Part shown: positions 31,051 through 39,551 of the stretch, in pieces
Position numbering within the stretch: position 1 is the first letter of the stretch
Layout of the letters: every line of letters begins with the position of its first letter
Position numbers and translations under genes: made by a program
Source of the DNA: Mycolicibacterium poriferae
GTDB taxonomy: Bacteria; Actinomycetota; Actinomycetes; Mycobacteriales; Mycobacteriaceae
Assembly: GCF_010728325.1 (NCBI RefSeq)
Contig: NZ_AP022570.1
Span: 3,348,001-3,412,000 of the forward strand
Length of the DNA stretch: 64,000 bases
Direction: 5' to 3'
Notes under the pieces: model-generated
Database searches by the model: none
Told to the model about the DNA's origin: nothing
The model's input: only the letters and a program-made list of their open reading frames with translations

Positions 31051-31794
31051 CTAGCCGCCGAGGTACTCCGACTCCAGCACTAGATCGGGCAGCAGCGATT
31101 GATACTCGACGTGGGTTTTGTGCTCGACAGTGCGCCAGGATCGGCCCTCCTGTTCACGCAGGAATCGCCGGTAGCCCGGGGCCCCGGGAACCCTGACGTT
31201 GTCGGCGACCACGATCGAACCGGGGTGCAGCCATCCGCGCGCGATGATGCTGCGCAGGTCGGACAGGTACGCGTTCTTGTCGTGGTCGATGAACAGCAGA
31301 TCCACAGCGCCGTCGTCGAACCCGTGGTCGCGGGACAACGCGTCGAGAGTGCGGCCGCCGTCCCCGATCGTGCCGACCACACAGGTGATCCGGTCGGCGA
31401 CGCCCGCATGAGTCCAGATCCGCCGGGCGACCTCGGCGTTGGCGGGGGAGAACTCCACCGAGTACACCCGCGCCGTGGGAGCTGCACGCGCGATCCGCAA
31501 CGCGCTGTAGCCGCAATAGGTGCCGAGTTCGAGGACAACCGCCGGTTTCGCCCGGCGCACCGCCGCGTCGAGCAACTCGCCTTTCTCGTCGCCGATGTTC
31601 ACCAGCATGGCCTGGTCGCGCGCGAAGGTGTCGATGGCCGCCAGCGCTGAATCGAGGTCGCCGGGCGGCGCCGTGGTCTCGACGTGGGCGGCGCAGGCGG
31701 CCTCGCGGCCGTCGCCGATCTGCCCTGTCTTCAGGAACGACGGCATACCGAGCATCAGCCGACCCCACGACTGCAGCTTCTTCCTCACGCCCAC
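31051..31794 (-). CDS. SAM-dependent O-methyltransferase, catechol-type (Rv1703c-like)
   Basis: About 247 aa, class I methyltransferase: motif I VLELGTYCGYSALRIA near residue 88, VYSVEFSPANAEVA, and the DLLFIDHDKNAYLSDL block with metal-binding Asp residues as in COMT-like enzymes. It is reverse-strand and convergent with xerD. GTG 31794 is preceded by TACGCT ending 6 nt upstream, a leaderless arrangement. ATG 31755 is an alternative start (234 aa). The physiological substrate is unknown. Confidence 0.83.
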   Translation of the reverse strand: MGVRKKLQSWGRLMLGMPSFLKTGQIGDGREAACAAHVETTAPPGDLDSALAAIDTFARDQAMLVNIGDEKGELLDAAVRRAKPAVVLELGTYCGYSALRIARAAPTARVYSVEFSPANAEVARRIWTHAGVADRITCVVGTIGDGGRTLDALSRDHGFDDGAVDLLFIDHDKNAYLSDLRSIIARGWLHPGSIVVADNVRVPGAPGYRRFLREQEGRSWRTVEHKTHVEYQSLLPDLVLESEYLGG

Positions 31795-31800
31795 GCTGCC

Positions 31801-31806
31801 AGCGTA
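31801..31806 (-). promoter_or_regulatory. Predicted -10 (TACGCT) for leaderless O-methyltransferase mRNA
   Basis: On the reverse strand TACGCT is followed by 6 nt and then the GTG at 31794. No ribosome-binding site is visible. Confidence 0.4.
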
Positions 31807-31874
31807 GGCGGGTGGGTATCGGTCGCGTAGGCGCGCGGGCATCGGTCCTGTCGGCGCGCGGGCACCTGGCGCCG

Positions 31875-31979
31875 AGTGTGAGCTCTGTGCGATCCGCGGG
31901 CCTTGAATCCAAGCGGTGGCTGCAACGAATGTGAACGCTGTGCGATCTGCGGGCCGACTTTTCGCACAGGGCTCACGCT
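31875..31979. repeat. Imperfect direct and inverted repeats in the 31795-32097 intergenic region
   Basis: Two 28-bp direct copies at 31875-31902 and 31928-31955 (core CTGTGCGATC/TTGCGGGCC) match at 24 positions. A third, inverted partial copy (TCGCACAGGGCTCACGCTC, about 31961-31979) pairs with the first. The ~300-bp gap holds no gene. A -10-like TAAACT at about 32041-32046 probably serves the parA-like gene. Confidence 0.6.
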
Positions 31980-32097
31980 CGGTGACACATCCCTCGGAAT
32001 CTCGCCTGCGGGTCTGCCTCACCGGCGCGACGCGCACCGTTAAACTTGCCCGGATGTCCGCGATGCCTGTGGGTTGCCTGACCAGCGACGGTCCGGC

Positions 32098-32970
32098 ATG
32101 ACCGACCCCACCGGCGGTGAAGCGCCCGAACCGGTCATCGGGCTGACCGGCCGGATCCCGCGGCAGATCCCCGAACCGCGACCACGCACGACGCACGGAC
32201 CCGCCAAGGTCATCGCGATGTGCAACCAGAAGGGTGGGGTCGGCAAGACCACCTCCACCATCAATCTGGGCGCCAGCCTGGCCGAGTACGGCCGGCGGGT
32301 GCTGCTGGTGGACCTCGATCCGCAGGGGGCGCTGTCCGCCGGGCTGGGGGTGCCGCACTACGAACTCGACAACACCGTGCACAACCTGTTGGTGGAGCCG
32401 CGGGTGTCCATCGACGACGTGCTGCTGACCACCCGGGTGCCGGGACTGGATCTGGTGCCCAGCAACATCGACCTGTCGGCCGCCGAGATCCAGCTGGTCA
32501 ACGAGGTCGGTCGAGAACAGTCACTGGCCCGCGCGCTGTACCCGGTACTCGATCGCTACGACTACGTGCTGATCGACTGCCAGCCATCCCTGGGCCTGCT
32601 GACCGTCAACGGATTGGCCTGCGCCGATGGTGTGGTCATTCCGACCGAATGCGAGTACTTCTCGCTGCGCGGGCTGGCACTGCTCACCGACACCGTCGAC
32701 AAAGTGCACGACCGCCTCAACCCCAGGCTGTCGATCAGCGGCATCTTGATCACCCGCTATGACCCACGCACGGTGAACTCGCGGGAGGTGATGGCGCGCG
32801 TCGTCGAGCGGTTCGGTGACCTGGTGTTCGACACCGTCATCACCCGCACCGTCCGTTTCCCGGAGACCAGCGTGGCCGGCGAGCCGATCACCACCTGGGC
32901 GCCCAAGTCAGCGGGAGCCGAGGCCTACCGGGCGCTGGCGCGTGAGGTCATTCACCGGTTCGGCGCGTGA
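32098..32970 (+). CDS. ParA/Soj-family ATPase (Rv1708-like)
   Basis: About 290 aa, deviant Walker A ATPase: CNQKGGVGKTTSTINLGAS near residue 42, Walker A' LLVDLDPQGALSAGLGV, and DYVLIDCQPSLGLLTVNGL. There is no parB beside it; it leads straight into scpA-scpB, so a role with the condensin complex is plausible (inference). Start uncertain: ATG 32098 is used; a TTG at 32074 would add 8 residues. Confidence 0.88.
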   Translation: MTDPTGGEAPEPVIGLTGRIPRQIPEPRPRTTHGPAKVIAMCNQKGGVGKTTSTINLGASLAEYGRRVLLVDLDPQGALSAGLGVPHYELDNTVHNLLVEPRVSIDDVLLTTRVPGLDLVPSNIDLSAAEIQLVNEVGREQSLARALYPVLDRYDYVLIDCQPSLGLLTVNGLACADGVVIPTECEYFSLRGLALLTDTVDKVHDRLNPRLSISGILITRYDPRTVNSREVMARVVERFGDLVFDTVITRTVRFPETSVAGEPITTWAPKSAGAEAYRALAREVIHRFGA

Positions 32971-33782
32971 GCGAGACAACACCGGACAACGAAGCGACCC
33001 CCACCGGCTTCCAGGTCCGGCTGGCCAATTTCGAGGGGCCGTTCGACCTGCTGTTGCAGCTGATCTTCGCGCACCGACTCGACGTCACCGAGGTGGCGCT
33101 GCACCAGGTCACCGACGAGTTCATCGGCTACACCAAGATGATCGGCGCCCAACTGGGTCTCGACGAGACGACATCCTTTTTGGTGGTGGCCGCAACCCTG
33201 CTCGACCTCAAGGCAGCTCGCTTGCTGCCCGCCGGAGAGGTCCACGACGAGGACGACCTGGCGCTGCTGGAGGTCCGTGACCTGCTGTTCGCCCGGCTGT
33301 TGCAGTACCGGGCGTTCAAGCATGTCGCCGAGATGTTCGCCGAGCTGGAGGCCGCGGCGCTGCGCAGCTATCCGCGCGCGGTGTCACTGGAGGACCGTTT
33401 CTCGGATCTGCTGCCCGAGGTGATGCTCGGCGTCGACGCCGGGCGGTTCGCCGAGATCGCCGCGACAGCATTCACGCCCCGTCCGGTGCCCACCGTCGGC
33501 ACCGATCACCTGCATCAGGTCTCGGTGTCGGTGCCTGAGCAGGCCGCGCACCTGTTGGGTCAGCTGGAGGGCCGCGGGGTGGGGCAGTGGGCGTCGTTTT
33601 CCGATCTGGTCGCCGACTGCCAGGTGCCGATGGAGATCGTCGGCAGGTTCCTGGCGCTGCTCGAACTGTACCGGGCCCGGGCGGTAGCATTCGACCAGTC
33701 AGAACCGCTTGGTGTGCTCCAGATTTCGTGGACCGGAGAGCGGCCCGACAGCGAGCAGCTGGCCACCGCCGACGCCGAGTGA
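32967..33782 (+). CDS. scpA: Segregation and condensation protein A
   Basis: A 271-aa kleisin that bridges the SMC heads. Typical N-terminus VRLANFEGPFDLLLQLIFAHRLDVTEVAL and the SFLVVAATLLDLKAARLLP block. GTG start in a GTGA overlap with the parA-like gene; scpB follows after 17 nt. Confidence 0.95.
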   Translation: MSETTPDNEATPTGFQVRLANFEGPFDLLLQLIFAHRLDVTEVALHQVTDEFIGYTKMIGAQLGLDETTSFLVVAATLLDLKAARLLPAGEVHDEDDLALLEVRDLLFARLLQYRAFKHVAEMFAELEAAALRSYPRAVSLEDRFSDLLPEVMLGVDAGRFAEIAATAFTPRPVPTVGTDHLHQVSVSVPEQAAHLLGQLEGRGVGQWASFSDLVADCQVPMEIVGRFLALLELYRARAVAFDQSEPLGVLQISWTGERPDSEQLATADAE

Positions 33783-33799
33783 CACAGAACAGAAAGACG

Positions 33800-34615
33800 A
33801 TGACTGACGACTTCGCGCCGGAACCGGCGAGCGAAACCGAACTGGAGTCCGACCACCCGGAACCGGCGAACGAACCCGAGGAGTCCGACCAGCGGGAACC
33901 GGCGAGCGAACCCGAGCTGGAGTCCGACCACCCGGAACCGGCGGACGAACCCGAGGAGTCCGACTTCCCGGAAGCGGACTCGCCTCTGGACGACGCCGAA
34001 CTGGACGCGGTGCTCGAAGCACTTCTGCTGGTGGTCGACACGCCGGTCACGGTGGACGCGTTGGCCACCGCCACCGACCAGCCGCCGGCTCGGATCGCCG
34101 AGCGGCTGCAGCTTCTCGCCGGCGCGCTGGCGGACCGCGACAGCGGCATCGACCTGCGGGAGGCCGGCGGGGGCTGGCGGATGTACACCCGCGCGAGGTA
34201 CGCCCCCTACGTGGAGAAGCTCCTGCTCGACGGGGCCCGTTCGAAGCTGACCAGGGCCGCTCTGGAGACCCTGGCCGTGGTGGCCTACCGGCAGCCGGTG
34301 ACCCGGGCGCGGGTCAGCGCGGTGCGTGGGGTCAACGTCGACGCCGTGATGCGTACGCTGCTGGCGCGCGGGTTGATCACAGAGGCCGGGACCGACGCCG
34401 ACTCCGGTGCGGTGACGTTCACCACCACCGAACTGTTTCTCGAGCGTCTCGGGCTCAGTTCGTTGGCCGACCTGCCCGACATCGCGCCGCTGTTGCCCGA
34501 TGTGGATGTGATCGATGATCTCTCCGAAACACTCAGCGAGGAACCGCGATTCATGAAGCTCAACGGGGCGCCCGCTGTGCCGACCGAGGCGTCGTTCGAC
34601 GTGGACAAGGAATGA
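33800..34615 (+). CDS. scpB: Segregation and condensation protein B
   Basis: A 271-aa winged-helix protein that dimerises and binds ScpA. The conserved core begins near residue 62 (DDAELDAVLEALLLVVDTPV) and includes LTRAALETLAVVAYRQPVTR and ALLARG-type segments. It is longer than Rv1710 (~231 aa). The extra N-terminus (residues ~8-57) is an acidic, disordered-looking tandem repeat of 25 aa. ATG 33800 was chosen because AGAAAGACG precedes it and the longer frame overlaps scpA. Confidence 0.93.
   Translation: MTDDFAPEPASETELESDHPEPANEPEESDQREPASEPELESDHPEPADEPEESDFPEADSPLDDAELDAVLEALLLVVDTPVTVDALATATDQPPARIAERLQLLAGALADRDSGIDLREAGGGWRMYTRARYAPYVEKLLLDGARSKLTRAALETLAVVAYRQPVTRARVSAVRGVNVDAVMRTLLARGLITEAGTDADSGAVTFTTTELFLERLGLSSLADLPDIAPLLPDVDVIDDLSETLSEEPRFMKLNGAPAVPTEASFDVDKE
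33821..33970 (+). repeat. 75-bp tandem repeat (two copies) in the 5' part of scpB
   Basis: Copies at 33821-33895 and 33896-33970 encode two 25-aa Glu/Pro/Ser/Asp-rich units. Each unit is built of two similar halves starting EPASE and EPA(N/D)E, which shows stepwise internal duplication. It stays in frame. Confidence 0.85.
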
Positions 34616-35361
34616 CGATGTCCGACGAGACCGGTGTGCGTCTGCAGAAAGTGTTGTCTCAGGCGGGAATCGCCTCCCGGCGGGTGGCCGAGAAGATGAT
34701 CCGCGACGGCCGCGTCGAGGTCGACGGGGTGGTCATCACCGAATTGGGTACCCGCGTCGATCCCGCCGTCTCGGTGATCAGGGTCGACGGTGCCCGGATC
34801 TCGATCGACCACACCCTGGTGCACCTGGCGATCAACAAGCCGCGCGGGATGCACTCCACGATGTCCGACGACCGCGGCCGTCCCTGCGTCGGCGATCTGG
34901 TCGAGCACCGAGTCCGCGGTAACGCCAAGCTTTTTCATGTCGGTCGGTTGGATGCCGAGACCGAGGGTCTGCTGTTGTTGACCAACGACGGAGAGCTCGC
35001 TCACCGCCTCATGCATCCCTCCTACGAAGTGCCCAAGACCTACCTGGCCACGGTCATGGGCGCGGTGCCGAAGGGGTTGGGCCGAAAGCTGCGCGACGGC
35101 ATCGAACTCGACGACGGTCCGGTGCGTGTGGACGACTTCGCCGTCGTCGACGCGGTGCCGGGCAAATCGCTGGTGCGGGTCACACTGCATGAAGGCCGTA
35201 AACGCATCGTGCGCCGACTGCTGGCCGAAGTCGGTTTCCCGGTCCAGGAACTGGTGCGCACCGACATCGGCGCCGTCACCCTCGGCGATCAGCGCCCGGG
35301 CAGCATCCGGGTACTGACCCAGAAGGAAATCGGCGACCTCTACAAGGCGGTGGGCTTGTGA
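34612..35361 (+). CDS. rluB: 23S rRNA pseudouridine synthase, RluB/RsuA family
   Basis: A 249-aa enzyme with an N-terminal S4 domain ([22 protein letters not shown]) and the RsuA catalytic motif [19 protein letters not shown] near residue 105, holding the catalytic Asp. ATG start overlaps the scpB stop by 4 bp; the stop overlaps cmk likewise. Confidence 0.93.
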   Translation: MTMSDETGVRLQKVLSQAGIASRRVAEKMIRDGRVEVDGVVITELGTRVDPAVSVIRVDGARISIDHTLVHLAINKPRGMHSTMSDDRGRPCVGDLVEHRVRGNAKLFHVGRLDAETEGLLLLTNDGELAHRLMHPSYEVPKTYLATVMGAVPKGLGRKLRDGIELDDGPVRVDDFAVVDAVPGKSLVRVTLHEGRKRIVRRLLAEVGFPVQELVRTDIGAVTLGDQRPGSIRVLTQKEIGDLYKAVGL

Positions 35362-36077
35362 GCCGCGCACTGGTGATCGCCATCGACGGCCCGGCGGGTA
35401 CCGGAAAGTCCACGGTGGCTAGGGGTTTGGCCACTGCCCTGGGTGCCAGTTATCTCGACACCGGAGCGATGTACCGCATCGTCACACTGGCCGCGCTGCG
35501 CCGGGGTGTGGATCTGACCGACGCCGAAGCGATCGCCGGCGCGGTCGCCGACGTGGAGCTCGCCGTCGGTCACGACCCCGGTGAGGACCGGTCCTTTCTC
35601 GCAGAGGAGGACGTGTCGACCGAGATCCGGGGTGACGCCGTCACCAAGGCCGTGTCCGCGGTCTCGGCGGTACCCGCGGTGCGGACGCGACTGGTCGAGC
35701 TGCAACGGGCGCTGGCGGGCGGCACCGACGACGTCGTGGTCGAAGGCCGCGACATCGGAACAGTGGTGCTGCCCGACGCCGACGTGAAGATCTTTCTGAC
35801 CGCTTCGGCCGAGGAGCGGGCACGCCGGCGCAACGACCAGAACGTCGCCAGCGGTCTGCCCGACGACTACGACGCGGTGCTCGCCGACGTAAAGCGCCGC
35901 GACCACCTCGATTCCACCCGCCCGGTGTCGCCGTTGCGCGCCGCCGACGATGCCGCGGTGGTCGACACCAGTGACATGACGCAGTCCGAGGTGATCGCGT
36001 TCTTGACAGACCTCGTGGAGCGCACCGCACAAATGGGCGACGAGCGGGCTCGCGAAGAACAGAGAGCGGAGCGATGA
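35358..36077 (+). CDS. cmk: Cytidylate kinase
   Basis: A 239-aa enzyme phosphorylating CMP/dCMP. P-loop [17 protein letters not shown] near residue 8, YLDTGAMYR, and [24 protein letters not shown] typical of Cmk. GTG start and 4-bp overlaps on both sides place it in a tight rluB-cmk-der operon. Confidence 0.96.
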   Translation: MSRALVIAIDGPAGTGKSTVARGLATALGASYLDTGAMYRIVTLAALRRGVDLTDAEAIAGAVADVELAVGHDPGEDRSFLAEEDVSTEIRGDAVTKAVSAVSAVPAVRTRLVELQRALAGGTDDVVVEGRDIGTVVLPDADVKIFLTASAEERARRRNDQNVASGLPDDYDAVLADVKRRDHLDSTRPVSPLRAADDAAVVDTSDMTQSEVIAFLTDLVERTAQMGDERAREEQRAER

Positions 36078-37480
36078 CCGAATCCGACGTTACGTGGGTC
36101 GATGAGCGTGACTGGGAACTGGGCGCCGAAGAGGTAGCCGAGGCGATCGAGGAAGCGTCGGCGCCGCCGCCCGTCGTGGCGGTGGTGGGGCGTCCCAACG
36201 TGGGTAAATCGACGCTGGTCAACCGCATCCTGGGTCGCCGCGAGGCCGTGGTGCAGGATGTGCCGGGCGTCACCCGGGACCGGGTGTCCTACGACGCGCT
36301 GTGGTCGGGTCAGCGGTTCGTCGTGCAGGACACCGGCGGCTGGGAGCCCGACGCGAAAGGCCTGCAGCAACTGGTCGCCGAGCAGGCCTCGGTGGCGATG
36401 CGCACTGCCGACGCGATCATCTTCGTCGTCGACGCCACGGTCGGGGCCACCTCCGCCGACGAGGCTGCGGCCAAGATCCTGCAACGTTCGGGCAAGCCGG
36501 TGTTCCTGGCGGCCAACAAGGTCGACAGCGAGCGCGGTGAATCCGACGCCGCTGAGCTGTGGTCGCTGGGTCTGGGGGAGCCGCACGCGGTCAGCGCCAT
36601 TCACGGTCGCGGCGTCGCCGATCTGCTCGACGTCGTCGTCGACGCGTTGCCGACCGTGTCCGAGATGGTCGGCGGGGGTGGCGGGCCGCGCCGGGTGGCG
36701 CTGGTCGGCAAACCGAATGTCGGCAAGTCCTCGCTGCTCAACCGGCTGTCCGGCGACGAGCGGTCGGTGGTGCACGACGCCGCCGGCACCACCGTCGACC
36801 CGGTCGACTCGTTGATCGAGATGGACGGCAAGTTGTGGCGATTCGTCGACACCGCGGGTCTGCGCCGCAAAGTGGGTCAGGCCAGCGGCCACGAGTTCTA
36901 CGCCTCGGTGCGTACCCACGGGGCGATCGACGCCGCCGAGGTGGCCATCGTGCTGATCGACGCGTCGCAGCCGCTGACCGAACAGGACCAGCGCGTGTTG
37001 TCGATGGTGATCGAAGCCGGGCGGGCGTTGGTACTGGCGTTCAACAAGTGGGATCTGGTCGACGAGGACCGCCGTTACCTGTTGGACCGTGAGATCGACC
37101 TGGATCTGGCGCAGTTGCCGTGGGCGCCGCGGGTCAACATCTCGGCCAAGACGGGGCGCGCGGTGCAGAAGCTGGTTCCGGCGCTGGAAACGGCGCTGGC
37201 CTCGTGGGACAAGCGAATCACGACCGGCCAGCTGAACTCGTTCCTCAAAGAGGTGGTCGCCGCGACGCCCCCGCCGGTGCGCGGCGGCAAGCAGCCCCGG
37301 ATCCTGTTCGCCACCCAGGCCGCTGCACGGCCGCCGACGTTCGTGCTGTTCACCACCGGCTTCCTGGAGGCCGGTTACCGCCGGTTCCTGGAGCGACGGC
37401 TGCGCGAGACTTTCGGCTTCGAGGGCAGCCCGATCCGGATCAATGTCAGGGTCCGCGAGAAGCGCGGAGCGAAGCGCTAG
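36074..37480 (+). CDS. der: Ribosome-associated GTPase Der (EngA)
   Basis: A 468-aa GTPase required for 50S assembly. Two tandem G domains: first P-loop [15 protein letters not shown] near residue 38 and NKVD; second P-loop [15 protein letters not shown] near residue 213 and FNKWD. A KH-like C-terminal domain ends with [10 protein letters not shown]. Full length as expected. Confidence 0.97.
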   Translation: MTESDVTWVDERDWELGAEEVAEAIEEASAPPPVVAVVGRPNVGKSTLVNRILGRREAVVQDVPGVTRDRVSYDALWSGQRFVVQDTGGWEPDAKGLQQLVAEQASVAMRTADAIIFVVDATVGATSADEAAAKILQRSGKPVFLAANKVDSERGESDAAELWSLGLGEPHAVSAIHGRGVADLLDVVVDALPTVSEMVGGGGGPRRVALVGKPNVGKSSLLNRLSGDERSVVHDAAGTTVDPVDSLIEMDGKLWRFVDTAGLRRKVGQASGHEFYASVRTHGAIDAAEVAIVLIDASQPLTEQDQRVLSMVIEAGRALVLAFNKWDLVDEDRRYLLDREIDLDLAQLPWAPRVNISAKTGRAVQKLVPALETALASWDKRITTGQLNSFLKEVVAATPPPVRGGKQPRILFATQAAARPPTFVLFTTGFLEAGYRRFLERRLRETFGFEGSPIRINVRVREKRGAKR

Positions 37481-37516
37481 CGGAGCGACCAGAAGGCCGC
37501 GGAGCGAAGCGCTAGC
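37463..37516 (+). repeat. 19-bp direct repeat at the der 3' end with small hairpin
   Basis: CGCGGAGCGAAGCGCTAGC occurs at 37463-37481 (covering the der stop) and again at 37498-37516. The second copy leads into GAAGC/GCTTC (4-nt loop) and CTTTTC, which may act as a weak terminator. Confidence 0.6.
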
Positions 37517-37604
37517 TTCCTTTTCTGGCGCCGAGTCTGCGGCCAGATCGCCCGTCGGGCCGGATCGGCGATCTCCCAGCAGACTCGGGCCGGCGGGCAG
37601 GCGA

Positions 37605-37610
37605 TAGGGT
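37605..37610 (+). promoter_or_regulatory. Predicted -10 (TAGGGT) for a leaderless TSUP gene
   Basis: TAGGGT ends 7 nt before the GTG at 37618 and no Shine-Dalgarno sequence is present, so transcription would start at or next to the start codon. Confidence 0.5.
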
Positions 37611-37617
37611 TCTCCGA

Positions 37618-38400
37618 GTGCCCGTCGTCGACATGATCCTCATTGCACTGGCGGGCGTAGGAGCCGGCGCGATCAACGCGCTGGTCGGCTCCGGAACGCT
37701 GATCACCTTCCCGACGCTGGTGGCGCTGGGGTTGCCGCCGGTGACGGCGACGATGTCCAACGCGGTCGGCCTGGTCGCCGGCGGGGTGTCGGGCACCTGG
37801 GGCTACCGCCGCGAGTTGCGCGGTCAGGGCCGGCGGCTGGCGTGGCAGATCCCCGCGTCGTTCGTCGGGGCGGGTTGCGGGGCGTGGCTGCTGCTGCACC
37901 TGCCGGAAAAGGTGTTCGTCACCGTGGTTCCGGTGCTGCTGGTGATCGCCTTGGCATTGGTGGTGATCGGGCCCAAGATCCAGAGCTGGGCACGTCAGCG
38001 AGCCGAGAAGACCGGCCGCTCCGTCGACCACATCTCGGGCCGGCGGATGGCGGCGCTGGTGGTGGCCACCTTCGCCGTCGGCGTCTACGGCGGCTACTTC
38101 ACCGCCGCCCAGGGCATCATGCTGATCGCCGCGATGGGTGCGCTGCTGCCTGAGGACATGCAGCGCATGAATGCCGCGAAGAATCTGCTGTCGCTGGTGG
38201 TCAACCTCGTCGCGGCGGTGGCCTACACGGTGGTGGCCTTCGACCGGATCAGCTGGGTGGCCGCCGGACTGATCGCGGCGGGTTCGCTGATCGGCGGCTT
38301 CCTGGGTGCGCACTACGGACGTCGACTGTCACCGAACGTGTTGCGGGCGGTGATCGTCGTGGTGGGATTGATTGGTTTGTATCGGTTGTTGACCGTGTAG
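37618..38400 (+). CDS. TSUP family membrane protein (TauE/SafE-like permease)
   Basis: A 260-aa integral membrane protein with about 7-8 transmembrane helices and the TauE/SafE pattern GVGAGAINALVGSGTLITFPTL at the N-terminus, repeated as GVYGGYFTAAQGIMLIAAM in the second half. TSUP proteins move sulfite, sulfonates or related anions; the substrate here is unknown. A second TSUP gene follows 215 bp downstream. Confidence 0.88.
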   Translation: MPVVDMILIALAGVGAGAINALVGSGTLITFPTLVALGLPPVTATMSNAVGLVAGGVSGTWGYRRELRGQGRRLAWQIPASFVGAGCGAWLLLHLPEKVFVTVVPVLLVIALALVVIGPKIQSWARQRAEKTGRSVDHISGRRMAALVVATFAVGVYGGYFTAAQGIMLIAAMGALLPEDMQRMNAAKNLLSLVVNLVAAVAYTVVAFDRISWVAAGLIAAGSLIGGFLGAHYGRRLSPNVLRAVIVVVGLIGLYRLLTV

Positions 38401-38445
38401 TCTGACCGAAGCTCGGAATTGGTTGACCGGACGATGGAGATGTCG

Positions 38446-38556
38446 ATGACGGAACGCGTGCTCGCGCCCGCGCCGTCTGACGTGTCCGCGCTGGAGCCGT
38501 TCTGGCCTTCGCGCCGCCTCATGGCTTTCGACGAGTGGTGTTGTCCGCGTCCCTGA
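38446..38556 (+). CDS. Short ORF with tandem Cys near its end, upstream of a TSUP gene
   Basis: A 36-codon frame starting at an ATG 6 nt after GGAG (38436-38439) and ending with Trp-Cys-Cys-Pro-Arg-Pro-stop, 59 nt before the second TSUP gene. Early codons use G/C at third positions, as real genes here do. Cys-rich short leader ORFs act as cysteine-responsive attenuators of sulfur genes in other mycobacteria; that role is an inference. ATG 38434 and 38440 are alternative starts. Confidence 0.4.
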   Translation: MTERVLAPAPSDVSALEPFWPSRRLMAFDEWCCPRP

Positions 38557-38615
38557 CGCGCACCCATCCGTCCATCGCGGTCGCCCTACGGTGACCCCAC
38601 CCCCCGAAAGAAGCC

Positions 38616-39551
38616 ATGCGTTCGCTTCTGATCTTCACGCTTGTCGGTGCAGGCGCCCAACTCGTCGACGGCGCTCTGGGCATGGCGTTCGGCGTCACCG
38701 CCACCACGCTGCTGGTGCTCTCCGGCGTCGGCGCCGCGCAGGCCAGCGCCGCGGTGCACCTGGCCGAGGTGGGCACGACGTTCGCCTCGGGTCTGTCGCA
38801 CTGGAAGTTCAAGAACATCGACTGGGCGCTGGTGCTCAAGCTCGGTGCACCCGGTGCGGTCGGGGCGTTCGTCGGGGCGACGGTGTTGTCCTCGCTGGCC
38901 ACCGAACACGCGGCACCGCTGATGGCCGCCATCCTGGTGGCGATCGGCACCTATGTGCTGCTGCGGTTTTCACTGCGCACCCCATTGACCTTCGGGGCCC
39001 GCGGTACCAGTCACAGCGCGAAGTTCCTTGCGCCGCTGGGGTTGTTCGGCGGGTTCATCGACGCCTCCGGTGGCGGCGGCTGGGGTCCGGTCACCACCAG
39101 CACGCTGCTCTCGCAGGGCAAGACCGCGCCGCGGACGGTGATCGGTTCGGTCAGCGCGTCGGAGTTCCTGGTGTCGGTGTCGGCGTCGCTGGGCTTCCTG
39201 ATCGGGCTGCGTGAAGAGTTCCTGGCCAACTGGCCGGTGGTGGTCGGTTTGATGGTGGGTGGCGTGGTCGCCGCTCCGTTCGCGGCCTGGCTGGTCAGCC
39301 GGGTCAGCCCGGCGCTGCTCGGCACCGCGGTGGGCGGCGTCATCGTGTTGACCAACAGCCAGAAGTTGGTGCACTTCTTCGGTATCGACTGGCCGTGGTC
39401 GTCGGTGATCTACGGCGTCATCGTGGTGGTGTGGGCGTCGCTGGTGTTCTACGCCTGGCGGGTCTCGCGGGCACCCCGCTACGCCCCGGAGCCCGGCGCG
39501 GACGCCGCCGCGACGGCAGGGGACACCGACTCAGAATCGGTCACGCGCTGA
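38616..39551 (+). CDS. TSUP family membrane protein (TauE/SafE-like permease)
   Basis: A 311-aa membrane protein with about 8 helices and two TauE/SafE repeats: LVGAGAQLVDGALGMAFGVT at the N-terminus and LGLFGGFIDASGGGGWGPVT near residue 140. A polar C-terminal tail of ~35 residues follows the last helix. The start follows a weak AAAGAAG site. The 3' end overlaps the convergent photolyase-like gene by 21 bp. Not closely similar to the TSUP gene upstream. Substrate unknown. Confidence 0.88.
   Translation: MRSLLIFTLVGAGAQLVDGALGMAFGVTATTLLVLSGVGAAQASAAVHLAEVGTTFASGLSHWKFKNIDWALVLKLGAPGAVGAFVGATVLSSLATEHAAPLMAAILVAIGTYVLLRFSLRTPLTFGARGTSHSAKFLAPLGLFGGFIDASGGGGWGPVTTSTLLSQGKTAPRTVIGSVSASEFLVSVSASLGFLIGLREEFLANWPVVVGLMVGGVVAAPFAAWLVSRVSPALLGTAVGGVIVLTNSQKLVHFFGIDWPWSSVIYGVIVVVWASLVFYAWRVSRAPRYAPEPGADAAATAGDTDSESVTR

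Noticed and set aside
31795..32382. Long N-terminal extension of the O-methyltransferase
   Set aside because: It crosses the intergenic repeats and the parA-like gene; a leaderless GTG at 31794 fits better.
33587..33799. Upstream extension of scpB
   Set aside because: It overlaps scpA in another frame; ATG 33800 follows the scpA stop and gives a sensible N-terminus.
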